From: Membranipora membranacea | Taxonomy: Eukaryota > Bryozoa > Gymnolaemata > Cheilostomatida > Membraniporidae | DNA length: 64,000 bases | Assembly: GCA_914767715.1 (NCBI GenBank) | Contig: OU612071.1 | Location: 19,340,948 to 19,404,947 of the forward strand | Direction: 5' to 3' | Part shown: positions 45,771-56,584 of the stretch, in pieces | Layout of the letters: the number at the start of each line of letters is the position of its first letter | Numbering within the stretch: position 1 is the stretch's first letter | The notes under the pieces: generated by a model | The model's database searches: none | The model's input: only the letters and a program-made list of their open reading frames with translations | What the model was told of the DNA's origin: nothing | Made by a program: the position numbers and the translations under genes

Positions 45771-46361
45771 ATATATATACTTTTTATTGGCATCAAAAGT
45801 CATCTCATTCGAAATGTTTTGCACTCAGTGCCAGAAAACAATTTTTTTTAAAACAAAAAAAGAGAAACAGAAGGGAAATAATATCATCAATGATGTTGGT
45901 CAAGTCGATAATATATGGTTGAAAAGTAAGGTTTTGAATGAACTGAACTTCTCTTTAGATCTCAAATGTAACGGTAGAGAATTGTATGTAGCAGAAACTT
46001 TGTATCTTAGATTGTCTGTATGATATAAAAGTAAATGTTTATCACAAAAATTGAACTTGGTAGTGTTTTTAAATCCTCTATATATAAATGGAGGTGTTAA
46101 AAAATTGTTTATCGTATGCGCAAAAAGTGAAGTGAAATAACAAACAAGCTTAGGAAGAGGTAGGAGTTGTAATGATTGTGTAATGGATTCGGTTGAAATG
46201 AGATAATACGGGATGTAATGCGTAAAGCCCGTTTTTGCAACAAAAATAATCTATTGAGGGCATTATTGCAGGACAAGTTGCCAATGATATGGATACCATA
46301 TATAAGGTGACAATAGATAAACTGGAAGTAAAATGTGCGGGCACTTGCTATATCCAAGAAT
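45771..46361 (-). pseudogene. 5'-truncated LINE, copy 2 of the element at 32757
   Basis: Nearly identical to 32757-33370, with the same 3' end, but truncated earlier. It has lost 16 bp between two AATGC repeats (ACATTGGCGATAATGC in copy 1), which shifts the frame. Its 5' junction runs into the decamer repeat that follows. Confidence 0.85.
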
Positions 46362-46450
46362 TCCATGTCCAAGAATGTCCAAGAATGTCCAAGAATGTCC
46401 AAGAATGTCCAAGAATGTCCAAGAATGTCCAAGAATGCTATATCCAAGAA
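46350..46450. repeat. 10-bp tandem repeat (GTCCAAGAAT)n at a LINE truncation point
   Basis: Six to seven copies of GTCCAAGAAT lie between two copies of CTATATCCAAGAA, the sequence where LINE copy 2 ends. The repeat seems to have grown out of the LINE junction itself. Confidence 0.9.
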
Positions 46451-46882
46451 ATAATTAATATGTTGGTATGTATGGTGAAAGACATTTCACATTCTTATCA
46501 ATCTAAAAATCAATGGCCATTGACAAATCTTCTTTCATACAAAAAATGACTCAGTTACTATGCTTTCATCTGATGGTTATTTATCTAAAACTTGCACTTG
46601 GGCTGGTCCGAATCAATTTTATTGCATCAAAGTCTACTAACTTTCCTCCTACTCACATTTCCTAGGTACACCCTCGAACTGCAACTCTTACCCCTAATTA
46701 AAATGAAGTGGTTCCATGACTTACTGTGGTTTTCTTGTGATAAGAGGAAGATAATTTTTATGCAATTAATAATCCGGCTGGTTGTGAACCTGTAATATAG
46801 AAAATAACATAGCGTGAGTTACAAAGCCCATACATCATGGTTTAATTATCAGTACAATGGTGTACAGATTTTGTATACCATC

Positions 46883-46916
46883 ACAGAGTAAGGATATATC
46901 CCTACTCTGTGATACC
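46883..46916. mobile_element. Minimal remnant of the foldback MITE (ends only)
   Basis: ATCACAGAGTAAGGATAT is followed at once by ATCCCTACTCTGTGAT. These are both termini of the roughly 690-bp palindrome (26485-27175), joined with no interior. Confidence 0.75.
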
Positions 46917-47192
46917 ATAGAGTACTTGACACCAGCGTACAAAGTTAATCCATAAATGATTGGCATCTTTGCTTGGATATATTTTTAATCACGCTTGTCT
47001 CCGTTGCAGGGTGTGAATCAATGAATACTGTCACTGAATACTGGTAAAAATTATTTACATTTCTGTACTTATAGGTTTGCTCGATATAGTGACGGAGATG
47101 AAACTTATGATGTCTACTTACGATTTCAATAAAGTAAAGAGCTAGATAAAGTAAGGGGTTAAATAAACAGAAACAATAGTCTGAAGGTCATG

Positions 47193-47660
47193 AGTTCTCT
47201 CCTCACTCAGCGAGCACCAATTGTGGGATTCCAGGTTATGGAGTCACCACTTTAACTCTCCGCTACTGAGATCTGTGCTCACGAGCTTGGTATGATGATT
47301 CTCACTATGTCACACTGACTTATTTACATGTGATCTCATTTATTTCGAGATCAAACACTTGGCTCAAGAGCATGCCTTTTAATTCTTATCAAGTTTAACA
47401 TCAAACGCAATTCAACTAAACAATGCATGTCTTATTTCAACAAGTTATACTTTCGAGTTAATGATGCCATGCATGCTCAATTTAATTCATTTAACTAAAT
47501 TAGTTGATGGTATAAATAATCCATTATCCATTATCCATTATCAAATAATAAGGCAAGTTCTATTTCCCTATGAATATCACTAATGTACAATAATGAAAAT
47601 ATTATGATAAAAACTGTAAAACTTTCATGTTTAAAAACTGACCTGTGTCCAGAATGAAGT
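47193..47660 (-). mobile_element. LTR with primer-binding site, partial (upper end uncertain)
   Basis: On the minus strand GGAATCCCACA is followed by ATTGGTGCTCGCTGAGTGAG and GAGAGAAC. This closely parallels the LTR/PBS junction at 38821-38850 (CCGACA, ATTGGTGCCCAACCGAGTGA). The LTR would run to higher coordinates from 47222. I could not see its other end or a partner LTR. Confidence 0.45.
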
Positions 47661-47814
47661 TGCAAAGAAAAAGCGCTGCTTGTCGACCAGAGGGTCGCCA
47701 AACAGATCATGGATTTCAATAGACAACAATGTTCTTAAATACTATAAACCCAGACAGATTACAAAACTGCTGATGTCAATAAGCAAAAAAACAAGTTTTA
47801 AACACCATTTTCAG

Positions 47815-48330
47815 TAGACAGTTTTCTGAGCTCTGATTAATGCCTCAATTTGGAGTTGTCCTCTCTCCAGTTTGGTACTTTTAACCCACGCCGCATAGGA
47901 AAAACGAGCTGAAAGAGGGTTTTCTTGAAAACCGCATATTATGTTAGGGTAAAATTGATTTTTAATTCAGAATCTGCACCATTGAAAATCCTGTTAGACA
48001 GGGTTTCCAAATCATTGGAGGCTTGAAAGTTGATAAATCTTAATTTTAGTGACGAAATTCAAGAAAAATTCTGCGAAATGGTCCGCAAAACTGGCAGAAA
48101 GTGATATAATTGACTAACCGAATACCAAAAAATATTTCCCAAACTATGTCCCTATCAGTTTTCAATGGTAGATATTCTGAATCAAAAATCCTATTTATCC
48201 TACTATAAGCGGATTTCAAGATAACCCTCTTTTCAGCACGTTTTTCCTATGTGGCGTGGGTTAAAAGTTCCAAACTGGAGAGAGGAAAACTCCGAATAGA
48301 GGCCTAAATCACAGCTCAGAAAACTGTCTA
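47815..48330. mobile_element. Foldback MITE flanked by TA (Tc1/mariner-type)
   Basis: Terminal inverted repeats of about 120 bp start TAGACAGTTTTCTGAGCT and end AGCTCAGAAAACTGTCTA. The TA at each end fits a Tc1/mariner target duplication. It is about 516 bp long and non-coding. Confidence 0.85.
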
Positions 48331-48344
48331 TTACCGCAAAAAAG

Positions 48345-48402
48345 GGTTGATTAGCCGCAAGAGTGGGTTGATCCAGGGTTGATCAGCCGCAAGAGTGGGT
48401 TG
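48345..48402. repeat. Two-copy tandem repeat, about 30 bp
   Basis: GGGTTGATYAGCCGCAAGAG followed by TGGGTTG occurs twice, separated by ATCCA. Confidence 0.8.
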
Positions 48403-48845
48403 GTGTCAGTCAGACATTATGCTAATTCTGAATTGGCTCTGTTGGCGCCACCTTTACTGCATTGTCATGATTGTCATGGTTCTGGCGTAAGGGTGGCACC
48501 GGTATTAAGAATAGAATTTAGATTTGAATTTAATTGTGTTTCCTTGACTCGAGGTGAGATGCACTGGCTGGTAACTGCATGTCCTCAAGTCGAGGTTTGA
48601 GTGTACTGATGATGATGCTGGCTCAGATATTGGATGTTCTTATTGTGTCTGATGTTGATATAGAAATTCTCCTGTTTGCTGCTGTAGATGCGACAACAGT
48701 GATCCTGAAGCTGACTCAGAGAGTGAGGTAAGTTGTCTAAACAAATTTCAAGTGATATTATTGCCATTTTCTCAGCATCCAATGTTAGGATGAGATGAAA
48801 TTGTAACTTATTTGTTTGACCCGATGTTTTATCCCAAAAGCTGCT

Positions 48846-49627
48846 TTTACATTGTCAACTAATCTGCATAATTGAACAACACCGACATACCATAACTGTC
48901 GGCAGTGTAATATAGGTTATAATGATTTTGCTTTTACACTAGATTTGTCGGTCAAATAACTCTACCCTGATCTATCAATCAAGCAACTATATTGACCAAT
49001 CAGCTACCATTTTGCGACAGTATTACCCCTGTACAATAGCTACAGCTAGTAATGGTAGTACTAGGTAAAAAAGATTGCAGAAAAGTGGGAAGCTGAAATT
49101 TTTAACTTGGTACTTACTTGGTACTTGCTGACGTGATCACCGCTTCATAGGGTTGAAGGCTTTGGTAATGTGGCACTCTGTTAGTCCGTATTTCATTTCG
49201 AGGTCAGGATACCAGGGTAGGGCATGGGGTAGCTAGCCAGGGGGACAGTAACACCATTGTTATGGATGATGATGAGCTGCTTGCCATAGTTGCTGCAGGC
49301 ACTGTTGTTGTGCTGGCAGGTGCTCAGCTTGTGGCTGATGAACAACGGAAGGTTGGTAACATAATCAAGAAAACTCCTTTGAATGGGGATGGATTGGTTG
49401 TAAACCACAGGATAGCTCCCAACAATTAGTATATATCTATATCTGTGTTTTAATTGGCTATGTATCACTGGAATCGGACCCTGTGTCGTTCATTCTGTGA
49501 CATGATCACAGAGCAACGATTTCATTAAACTCCGATTAGTCTGCACTGACACAATGTTTACATTAGAAGATTTGTCGGTGTTGAATGTCGGTGTTGTTCA
49601 AATAGGCAGATTAGTTGACAATGTAAA
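48846..49627. mobile_element. Non-autonomous DNA transposon (Harbinger-like)
   Basis: The ends are inverted repeats of about 45 bp: TTTACATTGTCAACTAATCT on the left and its complement on the right, each followed inward by GAACAACACCGACAT. The interior keeps a short plus-strand frame (49262-49429) beginning MDDDELLAIVAAG and containing ADEQRK, which resembles the start of PIF/Harbinger transposases but stops after 55 codons. A clear 3-bp target duplication is not visible. Confidence 0.65.
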
Positions 49628-50748
49628 CCACAAGTGTAGTAGGCTTTGAGTTAGTGAGTAGATGATAATACTATGGTCTATGGTCACTATACTAGACTCT
49701 AAACAGGCTGCATTTCTTGTAACATGATCTTATGTGACTAGACACAATTTTACTTGGTTGGATCAATGAGTAACAGCATTGGTTGGATATACGAGTGAGT
49801 AAGAGATGAGTTGACTAGTGGACTTGTAGACTAAATGTTTCATTTGTCACCACTCACTCCAAGTTAGACATGCATTTCTCATTGCTTATTATGGCTGATC
49901 CTTACATTACCTTACTCTCTGCATTGCTCACTCTGGATTGGTAGTCAATGAACTAGCTGACTGAAGTCTCACACTCACTTTGGAATATGGTTGTGATGAA
50001 TGTGGTCTTGTAGACACTAACAGTAGGCCTACTACAGTTTCTGACTGTGGATGACCCTGTTTTTGCGGTACATAGATAATTTGTACTGAGGACGATTCGT
50101 ACGGACGTTTCGTCCTTCCCAATTTTTCTCATTTTTATTTATTTTATGATGGCACGACTCCTTATTAATTCTCATATAGCCTTTTATGTGGCCAAAAATA
50201 CAGAGGCTAATAAATAATTTTGCTCGTTTTTTTTCTTTGGATACATCAATAACACTCAGAATTTCCTGATAATTCCAAATATATCATCAGAATTTGGGTA
50301 GAGGCAGAGGTTCAAAAATTCAGTCAATTATTTTTCTACTTAGTCATCATTATTACTAGTCATGTCGACACAAATACAAGTGAATCGTTTTTAGTTTCTC
50401 ATAATTTGTATATAATATGATATCTCACTGTAGCATAAAATATAAGCATGATCATTGATAGACCAATATATAGAAAGGTAATCATAAAATCTCCACAACA
50501 TTTCATCAATAAAGTCTGCAATCAAGGTTTCATGTCACATAGTATTTCCGTGAATTCAATACATTTAAAAAAATAATTATGTGTCAACAAGAAGAAGTAA
50601 AACAAACCATAAAACATTGAAAAATCACTGAGAAGCAGCAAGGTACTGTAAACAATCAAGAATATGACAGATGGCTGACTTCCATAAACAATTTTAATGC
50701 TTTCTGGTGATGTCTCTCTGAATCCTCCCAAGGTAAAGCCCATTCCCA

Positions 50749-50865
50749 TTACATTCTTGGAGGAGCAACAGTAGCTTTGTTGTACATAACTGACATATCA
50801 ACATCACCAATCTCAAAGTCCCTTCCTTCATCATGTACCTCAAACAACACACCTATCAAAGTTAA
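50749..50865 (-). CDS. Terminal exon of an unidentified minus-strand gene
   Basis: After CAATTTTCAG a phase-0 frame of 38 codons runs to TAA (plus-strand 50749-50751). It reads IGVLFEVHDEGRDFEIGDVD, then a MSVMYNKATVAPP segment. The codon pattern and charge look like real protein. I do not recognise it. It is probably the C-terminus of the gene whose exons lie at 51075-52380, but the donor that should lead into it was not found. Confidence 0.4.
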   Translation of the reverse strand, partial: LTLIGVLFEVHDEGRDFEIGDVDMSVMYNKATVAPPRM

Positions 50866-51074
50866 CTGAAAATTGAAAATAAAATAACTCAATACTTGTG
50901 AAGTCGTTTGCTCTTCTTACATGAGAGGATAAAGAAACACCATTGCTATTTGTCACATAGAAGCAATATTTAGAACAATATGCAAGATCGAAGCTTTAAA
51001 ACATGTAGATATTGCACAGGGAAACATCATTATTGAACAACCAGTCTGCATATGAAAATCTCAACATAGTATTA

Positions 51075-51262
51075 CTAAGGATACAAGAGACTCATTTGAG
51101 CCTGGACACGCTGACCGTCTTTTTTCTCCAGCAGTGATTGTGATTGGGACTTTGATTGAGCTAGGCTGGTGTTGATTTCTGCGTTATTTGCAGGATAAAA
51201 AGCAATGAAAGGCAGGAAGCCAAAGAACGACACAAGTGTCCCCTGTGGAAACATAGGCAGCA
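51075..51262 (-). CDS. Unidentified membrane protein exon (hydrophobic segment)
   Basis: After TGTTTCCACAG the frame reads GTLVSFFGFLPFIAFYPANN, one likely transmembrane segment, then a Ser/Gln-rich polar tail (SLAQSKSQSQSLLEKK) and a stop at 51075-51077. It joins the next exon upstream exactly in phase 0. It could be the end of the protein or retain a hidden donor. Confidence 0.5.
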
Positions 51263-51321
51263 TATCAGCAATATATTTATCTATGTAGAGTTGTATTTGT
51301 ACTCCGTAATGTCAGACTTAC

Positions 51322-51419
51322 TGATAAGTACATTGATGTCACTCCTGCATTCCAAGGTAAGCTTTCTCTGTTGAGTGCCACTTCTTCATAGACGATCTCT
51401 ACAATGATAAACCATTCCC
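51322..51419 (-). CDS. Unidentified membrane protein, internal exon
   Basis: A 98-bp exon lies between GTCATCCTCAG and the consensus donor GTAAGT. It is open in one frame: EWFIIVEIVYEEVALNRESL and then PWNAGVTSMYLS. It ends in phase 0 and matches the exon at 51262. The hydrophobic stretch and the following exon suggest an integral membrane protein. Confidence 0.55.
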
Positions 51420-51768
51420 CTGAGGATGACATGCAAGAATGAACATCATGAATAAACATGAACTGAATTTTTTTTGTTAAACAGGAAGTTTAACTTCATA
51501 AAATGACTGATATAGAGTGATTCGAATGATGAGTGATGAGCATGTGAAGGACTGGTCTCATAAGTCTAACAGTGATGTGGAGGGGCGGCATAATGGCATA
51601 AAATGCAGGTAAAATGAGCAGACGCATGTAAACAGACGGCAAAAACAACAGTTGTGATATAGGGTAAATCGTAAAAGCGGTTGATTTGATATGGGATTTG
51701 AATATATTATGGCATTTAATTTCGCACTATTTTATTACTTACAGCATTTCTTAAGCATACCATTGATG

Positions 51769-51884
51769 CAACTGAGATACGGGATATGTCGACTTCCTTA
51801 TCAATAAATCTTTCTCTGCGAATTCTGGGTACAGAACTCCTGATAAATTGTCAGCAACCGGGGGATCACTCCTGAGATGAGACC
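51769..51884 (-). CDS. Candidate internal exon of the same gene
   Basis: The span is framed by an acceptor (TTCAATTTTTCAG) and a donor (CAATG|GTATGC). One frame is fully open (RSHLRSDPPVADNLSGVLYP and onward). Its end phase does not fit the exon at 51419, so another exon or a different frame may be involved. Confidence 0.35.
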
Positions 51885-52169
51885 TCTGAAAAATTGAATG
51901 CCCAATTATGTGGCTTGATATTTCGTTAGAAAATGAACAGACACATATCAGTAAAATCAAAACAAGACTGATGCGCAGTTATTTGGTTATATTCTGAATA
52001 CAAATTGGTACTTTGGTGTACCATGACTACTAACTTGACAAATGAGGACTGGAGTAGTCGCTTCCACTGATGAAGGCTCCAGGAATGTTTCAGGCTCGTC
52101 AATCGGTCCATGTCAGTCATCAAATAACCTGCCCTCCAAAATTACTGGAACCTCTCAAAGAGAAGGATC

Positions 52170-52394
52170 TACAAGTATTAAAGAGCCATAAGAATAAGGG
52201 GATATTCCACAATTTAGGATTGGCAACATAGAGCTCTTATTGTGAAGGTTTGAATATGGGGTTACACCACGAACAAGGACTAGACTAGCAGGTCCAACCA
52301 TAAACATGCACCCAAGGTCACCAGGGACAGCCAATGTAAAATAAATTGTTCTCAATCCAGAGGGACTCAACTGGAGCAAGCCCTAGTTAGTAGC
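52170..52394 (-). CDS. Candidate exon of the same gene, with inverted duplication at its start
   Basis: One minus-strand frame is open for about 70 codons: GLLQLSPSGLRTIYFTLAVP, then DLGCMFMVGPASLVLVRG and NCGISPYSYGSL, followed by a possible donor (CTT|GTAGAT). The balanced composition suggests real coding sequence. The first 40 bp of the exon are repeated in inverse orientation immediately upstream. The family is not recognised. Confidence 0.4.
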
Positions 52395-52444
52395 CATATC
52401 ATAGCTACTAAATAGGGCTTGCTCCAGTTGAGTCCCTCTGGATT
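52354..52444. repeat. Perfect long hairpin, arms about 41 bp
   Basis: AATCCAGAGGGACTCAACTG and onward to TAGTAGC pairs with GCTACTA and onward to CAGTTGAGTCCCTCTGGATT. The loop is about 9 bp. The arms are almost identical, so the duplication is recent. Confidence 0.95.
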
Positions 52445-52454
52445 AAGCCCATTG

Positions 52455-52840
52455 TTGCTAATATCTGAGTGATTTGATAAGGTTTGCATTTTGTTTTCAG
52501 TACAATACCCCTCTATATTCTGTCAGAATTTGGTGACCAAGTTTCTGGCGTCCCTTTGTTGCTACAGTACCTGAGTAATTGGATTAGTTTTGTATTTAGT
52601 TTACTGAACAATTACACCACCATAATCTGCCAAGAAGTTGGTGACAAAATTTCTGGCGTCTCATTGTTGCTAGTATCTGAGTGATTTGATAAGATTTGCA
52701 TTTTGTTTTCAGTATAATTAGTCACCACTAATCTGCCAGCTTTTGATGAGAACATTTCTGGCATCAATTTATTGTTTGTAACTGGGTGATTGTACTATTA
52801 TGCATTTAGTTCGCAGAACAATAACACCACATATAATATG
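52455..52840. repeat. Minisatellite, unit about 100 bp, three to four copies
   Basis: TATCTGAGTGATTTGATAAG and TTTCTGGCGTC-type blocks recur (52462, 52540, 52650, 52673, 52755). Units differ by 10-25%. Confidence 0.75.
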
Positions 52841-53589
52841 GAGACCTAGTTCTTGGCCTGTTTTGCTTGTAGATGTACTAGCTTTATGTACCAACATATT
52901 GAAGTTTTTGCTGCTTTGAACATAATAATTGTATTTGCCTTGTTTGCAACCAGGATTATATTTTTGTAATGCAGTAAGCAGACCGGATGCCAGCAATATA
53001 ATATATGTTTACCAACTACCTGTCCAAAGATCAACTTGGCTATTTTGTACTTAAAAGCTCTTTACCACTGCGTTCTATAAACTTCAAAATTACTCTAGAC
53101 TGGACATTATAGCTACTCAAGAGCTTTATATTACTCTTACACAGAATGGTGTCCATGTTATGTAAAATATGCAATGTGATGTTTATTTTTGGCTTGAATT
53201 TGTTGCATAGGTTATTGGGGTAAATGTCCGAAAAAACCTAGATATAAGATACCTTAGCTTCAAGATACCTTAGCTACAAACTCTCCAAAGTTATCAATGT
53301 GTGATTGATATTTTCTTCTTCTTCAGACTGTGGTTGAGACTGAAGGCGATTAGAGACTGATGGTGGTATAGAGTGCACTCCAGCCATGAAACGACAAATA
53401 AGCGCTGATAGCACCTCCTCGGTTAGTATACTGTCAAGTAAGTAACACACTCGCAACACTATGGTCACATGGCGCATTGTCGTAGCAACATATAGCGTCA
53501 TACATTTTACGGTTAGGGATGGGCTATGCTATCATTTTATCAAAATTTCAAATTGTTCAGTGGTCCTATGTGAAGTCTGATTTCTATCG

Positions 53590-54020
53590 ATTTAGTAATT
53601 GACTCAGTGAATGGTTTTGTGACAATTTCTTTTGCTGCCCCCCACCCTCCCCTCCCCCAACTCATGAATAGTTGAAATTGGGTCAGTAGTATGCATACAT
53701 GAATTGTTGCTGATTTTTATGTCACATGTATTCTGATCTAGACTTCTGTGGTGGCCTTCAGTGTAACCTGATGTATAATTTTTTGGTATCATGGACGACT
53801 CAGCGCACTGTTTTGAGGAGTATTGTTTGAATTTGTGTTTGCATATAAATATCTCTGCAGAATGTTATCACCAATAAATCCTGGTTTTAGGCTTAGTTTT
53901 TGCTGTCCCCCACCCCCCCCCCCCACAACTTGTGATTAGTTGACATTATATCAGTAGTATGCATACATGAATTGTTGCTGATTTTGATGTCACACGTATT
54001 CTGGTCTAGACTTGCGGAAT
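53590..54020. repeat. Direct repeat of about 140 bp, two copies
   Basis: 53625-53760 and 53898-54015 share TTTTGCTGYCCCCCACCC, CAGTAGTATGCATACATGAA, TTGTTGCTGATTTT and GTATTCTGRTCTAGACTT. Confidence 0.85.
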
Positions 54021-54226
54021 GTTATCACCGGCATATCCTAGTGTAACCACGAATATTCGATAGGAGAGTTAATTTATGGTGGAATAGTTATACATGTGCT
54101 GCTTCGGTATCACTGTTCTATGTCCACTTTTGTAAATTCTTATTTAACGACCCCTTCCCCTATCCCCCTAGTATAATTCTAATCAATTTATTTTGGATTC
54201 TAATGACAGTAAATCTTGCTTTGTAG

Positions 54227-54406
54227 GCCAAACCTAACGAGGCCTCTTGTATTAGGAGGCTCATTCAGCCCAAGAAAAAGTCGAAACAGGAGTCATTCAG
54301 TGATAGATCGGTAACAGTGAAGCCAAAACCACCTCATACAACTACTCGAGGCCGAGCGCTAAAAGGCCCATTACTCTTCCGAGACACTCAAGCAGCACCC
54401 AAGAAG
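54227..54406 (+). CDS. PiggyBac-related gene, exon 1 seen (basic, Pro-rich)
   Basis: A 180-bp phase-0 exon lies between TTTGTAG and AAG|GTATAA. It begins AKPNEASCIRRLIQPKKKSK and is rich in Lys, Pro and Ser, like a disordered nuclear region with a basic patch. Upstream exons are uncertain; a 40-bp acidic candidate (48688-48727, NSDPEADSESE) is possible but distant. The exon's length is a multiple of three, as for the next two exons. Confidence 0.5.
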
Positions 54407-54798
54407 GTATAATTTTGTTATCTTGATTGGTTTACCTTTAGTTGAATAATTCATGATTTTATTTATTCATTGTCCCTCAAGATGTACAATATGCTCCGTC
54501 TTCGCAAGACCTTAGTAATTTGCCCGATCATAATATATGTATTTGCTTATTACCAACAGCTTGCATGCAACTTTTCAACATCTTTGCCTATGCTTCCAAC
54601 GTTGTTAGGGCATTTCCCCCTAGGTCGATAAATTACGATTGTAACATTCAAGATTTTAGGTAAAATGATTCAATTCATAATAAATGGGTCTGTCAGCTTA
54701 TCATGTATGGGTTTCAATCAAAATTAATTTTATTCTGGGCATGTGACCACAGTACAAGAAGATATGAGGGATAAAACTTTTCCATTTGATATTTTTAG

Positions 54799-54903
54799 GC
54801 TCCAGTTCCTGCACCTAGACGATCACTTATATCTAAACAAGTTTCTGACCTTCCAACGGCTTCTGCTTCCTCTTCAAAGCCAGCTGTGACCCCTAACACT
54901 CAG
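54799..54903 (+). CDS. PiggyBac-related gene, exon 2 seen (PVPAPR repeat)
   Basis: A 105-bp phase-0 exon lies between TATTTTTAG and CAG|GTAAAT. It starts APVPAPRRSLISKQVSDLPT and is Ser/Pro/Thr-rich. It shares the PVPAPR(R)S start with the next exon, which suggests exon duplication. Confidence 0.55.
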
Positions 54904-55325
54904 GTAAATATACTTAATGACGTCTGATTCTCTGGTTACACCGAGTATAGTTCTTCATTGTTTCTTTAGCCTTGTTAGCGGCCATTGGTTTTGGTTTTTT
55001 GGGTGGTCTTGTATTTCTCGGTATAGTATGAGTAGTTGTCTTCTGCCATTTTAGCTCTAATCTAAACTTTGAGCTTTGACTTTTTCTCTCTTCCGTAGGC
55101 AAAAAACGCGAAAAACCAAAACCAGTGGCCGTGTGACAAGGCTATTGTTTCCTACCGAACCACTTTGATCACATAGGACATTTTTCATTTTGTTTAATTT
55201 ATTTCGCCTCTGTGAGACATCTATAACAATTAGTGGGTGTCTAAAAAAATGGTAAAGGCGCTAAGACATTACTTGCAAAACATCATTAGTCACATGCCCT
55301 GTGTATTGGTTTAGTGCATTTATTG

Positions 55326-55602
55326 CAGCTGTTGGCGACCTGGGGCCTTTTGACGGCGCAGCCTTATTGGTAATCTATTGCATCTACTGTGGCCTTAGGC
55401 CTGTAAAATTTGTTACACACTGATTCCCATTTTGTTATGTGGATATCTAAATATGCATAGCGCTCTGTGATAGTGGCCATTCTGTATTATACATGTAGCT
55501 AAGCTTCCAAAGCCATTCTACACAAAATATTCAAACTGTACTGGTGCCAACTATTTTTCCAGTGCTTTTTTCCAAAATAATCCAGAACGATTACCTTTGG
55601 AC
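55326..55602 (+). mobile_element. hAT-like transposon end, copy 2
   Basis: Starts CAGCTGTTGGCGACCTGGGG and aligns with 5736-6045. It lies inside an intron of the piggyBac-related gene. Confidence 0.5.
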
Positions 55603-56051
55603 GTTGTTCGCCTCTCATTTCACCCACATTTGCAAAAATTCCTCTCTTTGTCATACACATGAGACACAAGGAAAACATATATGTACATAACCAAATCAAA
55701 GCATGAGGTAGCATGACAACCTGAGAAGATTAGACAATCCAGTATTTTGTTGAGCTGATGTTTCTTGCGACATGCCGCAGTTTTTATGAATAAAATTGTG
55801 ACCCCTGTGCCAATTTTATGAATGAAAATATATTGCATTCTCTTGATTTGAGCCTGCAAAACATAATATATGGCCTTTATTCAGAAAAAGGGTATCCACC
55901 CATGGTTTATTGTACGACATAAACAAATTTGAACTCTGAGTTCAACTGTTCCTCTCAATATTTACAGAGATATGAGGGCCTTAGCGAGGCCCAATGCTTG
56001 GAACTATTATAGTTATAAATACTTTAAAACTATAATGTTTTGTTTTTACAG

Positions 56052-56123
56052 CCTCCGGTTCCGGCCCCTAGGTCGATTCCTTCTTTGCTATCAGATCTTG
56101 CTATTTCACCGCCAATCACTCAG
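56052..56123 (+). CDS. PiggyBac-related gene, exon 3 seen (PVPAPR repeat)
   Basis: A 72-bp phase-0 exon lies between TTTTTACAG and CAG|GTAACT, reading PPVPAPRSIPSLLSDLAISP and onward. It is similar in start and length class to the exon at 54799. Confidence 0.55.
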
Positions 56124-56584
56124 GTAACTATGTGCAATATCATCTTTTTTTGTTTAGCTATACGACATATAAATTCTGGTTAATGGTGTTTGCTTGTGCT
56201 CGTCTCTGCATATTTGATTTGATCATACCACACTACTTGTATAAATGCTGTTGCATCACTTTGCCCAAGTCAGATGCTGAAATTCTATCACGAGCTTGCG
56301 TCTTAACTTAGCTTTGGTAGCGGGCAGTCATATGATTCATTTATCTATATAGTTGATGCTGACTTAGGTTGGTTTGTAAATAGGAATCTGAAATAAATTT
56401 GATAGTATAATAATATAACTTACATGTTTCATCCAAACTTTCCTCCCTACGTCTGCTATACCAATATGGTCATCTGTCTGACTATCAATTGGTGCTCATT
56501 CAACAACATCAGGGAAGGGGGGGGGTAATTTATTGACATATTAATTTGAAAAAAATTTTCATTAATTCTGTTTTCTCTTGACAG

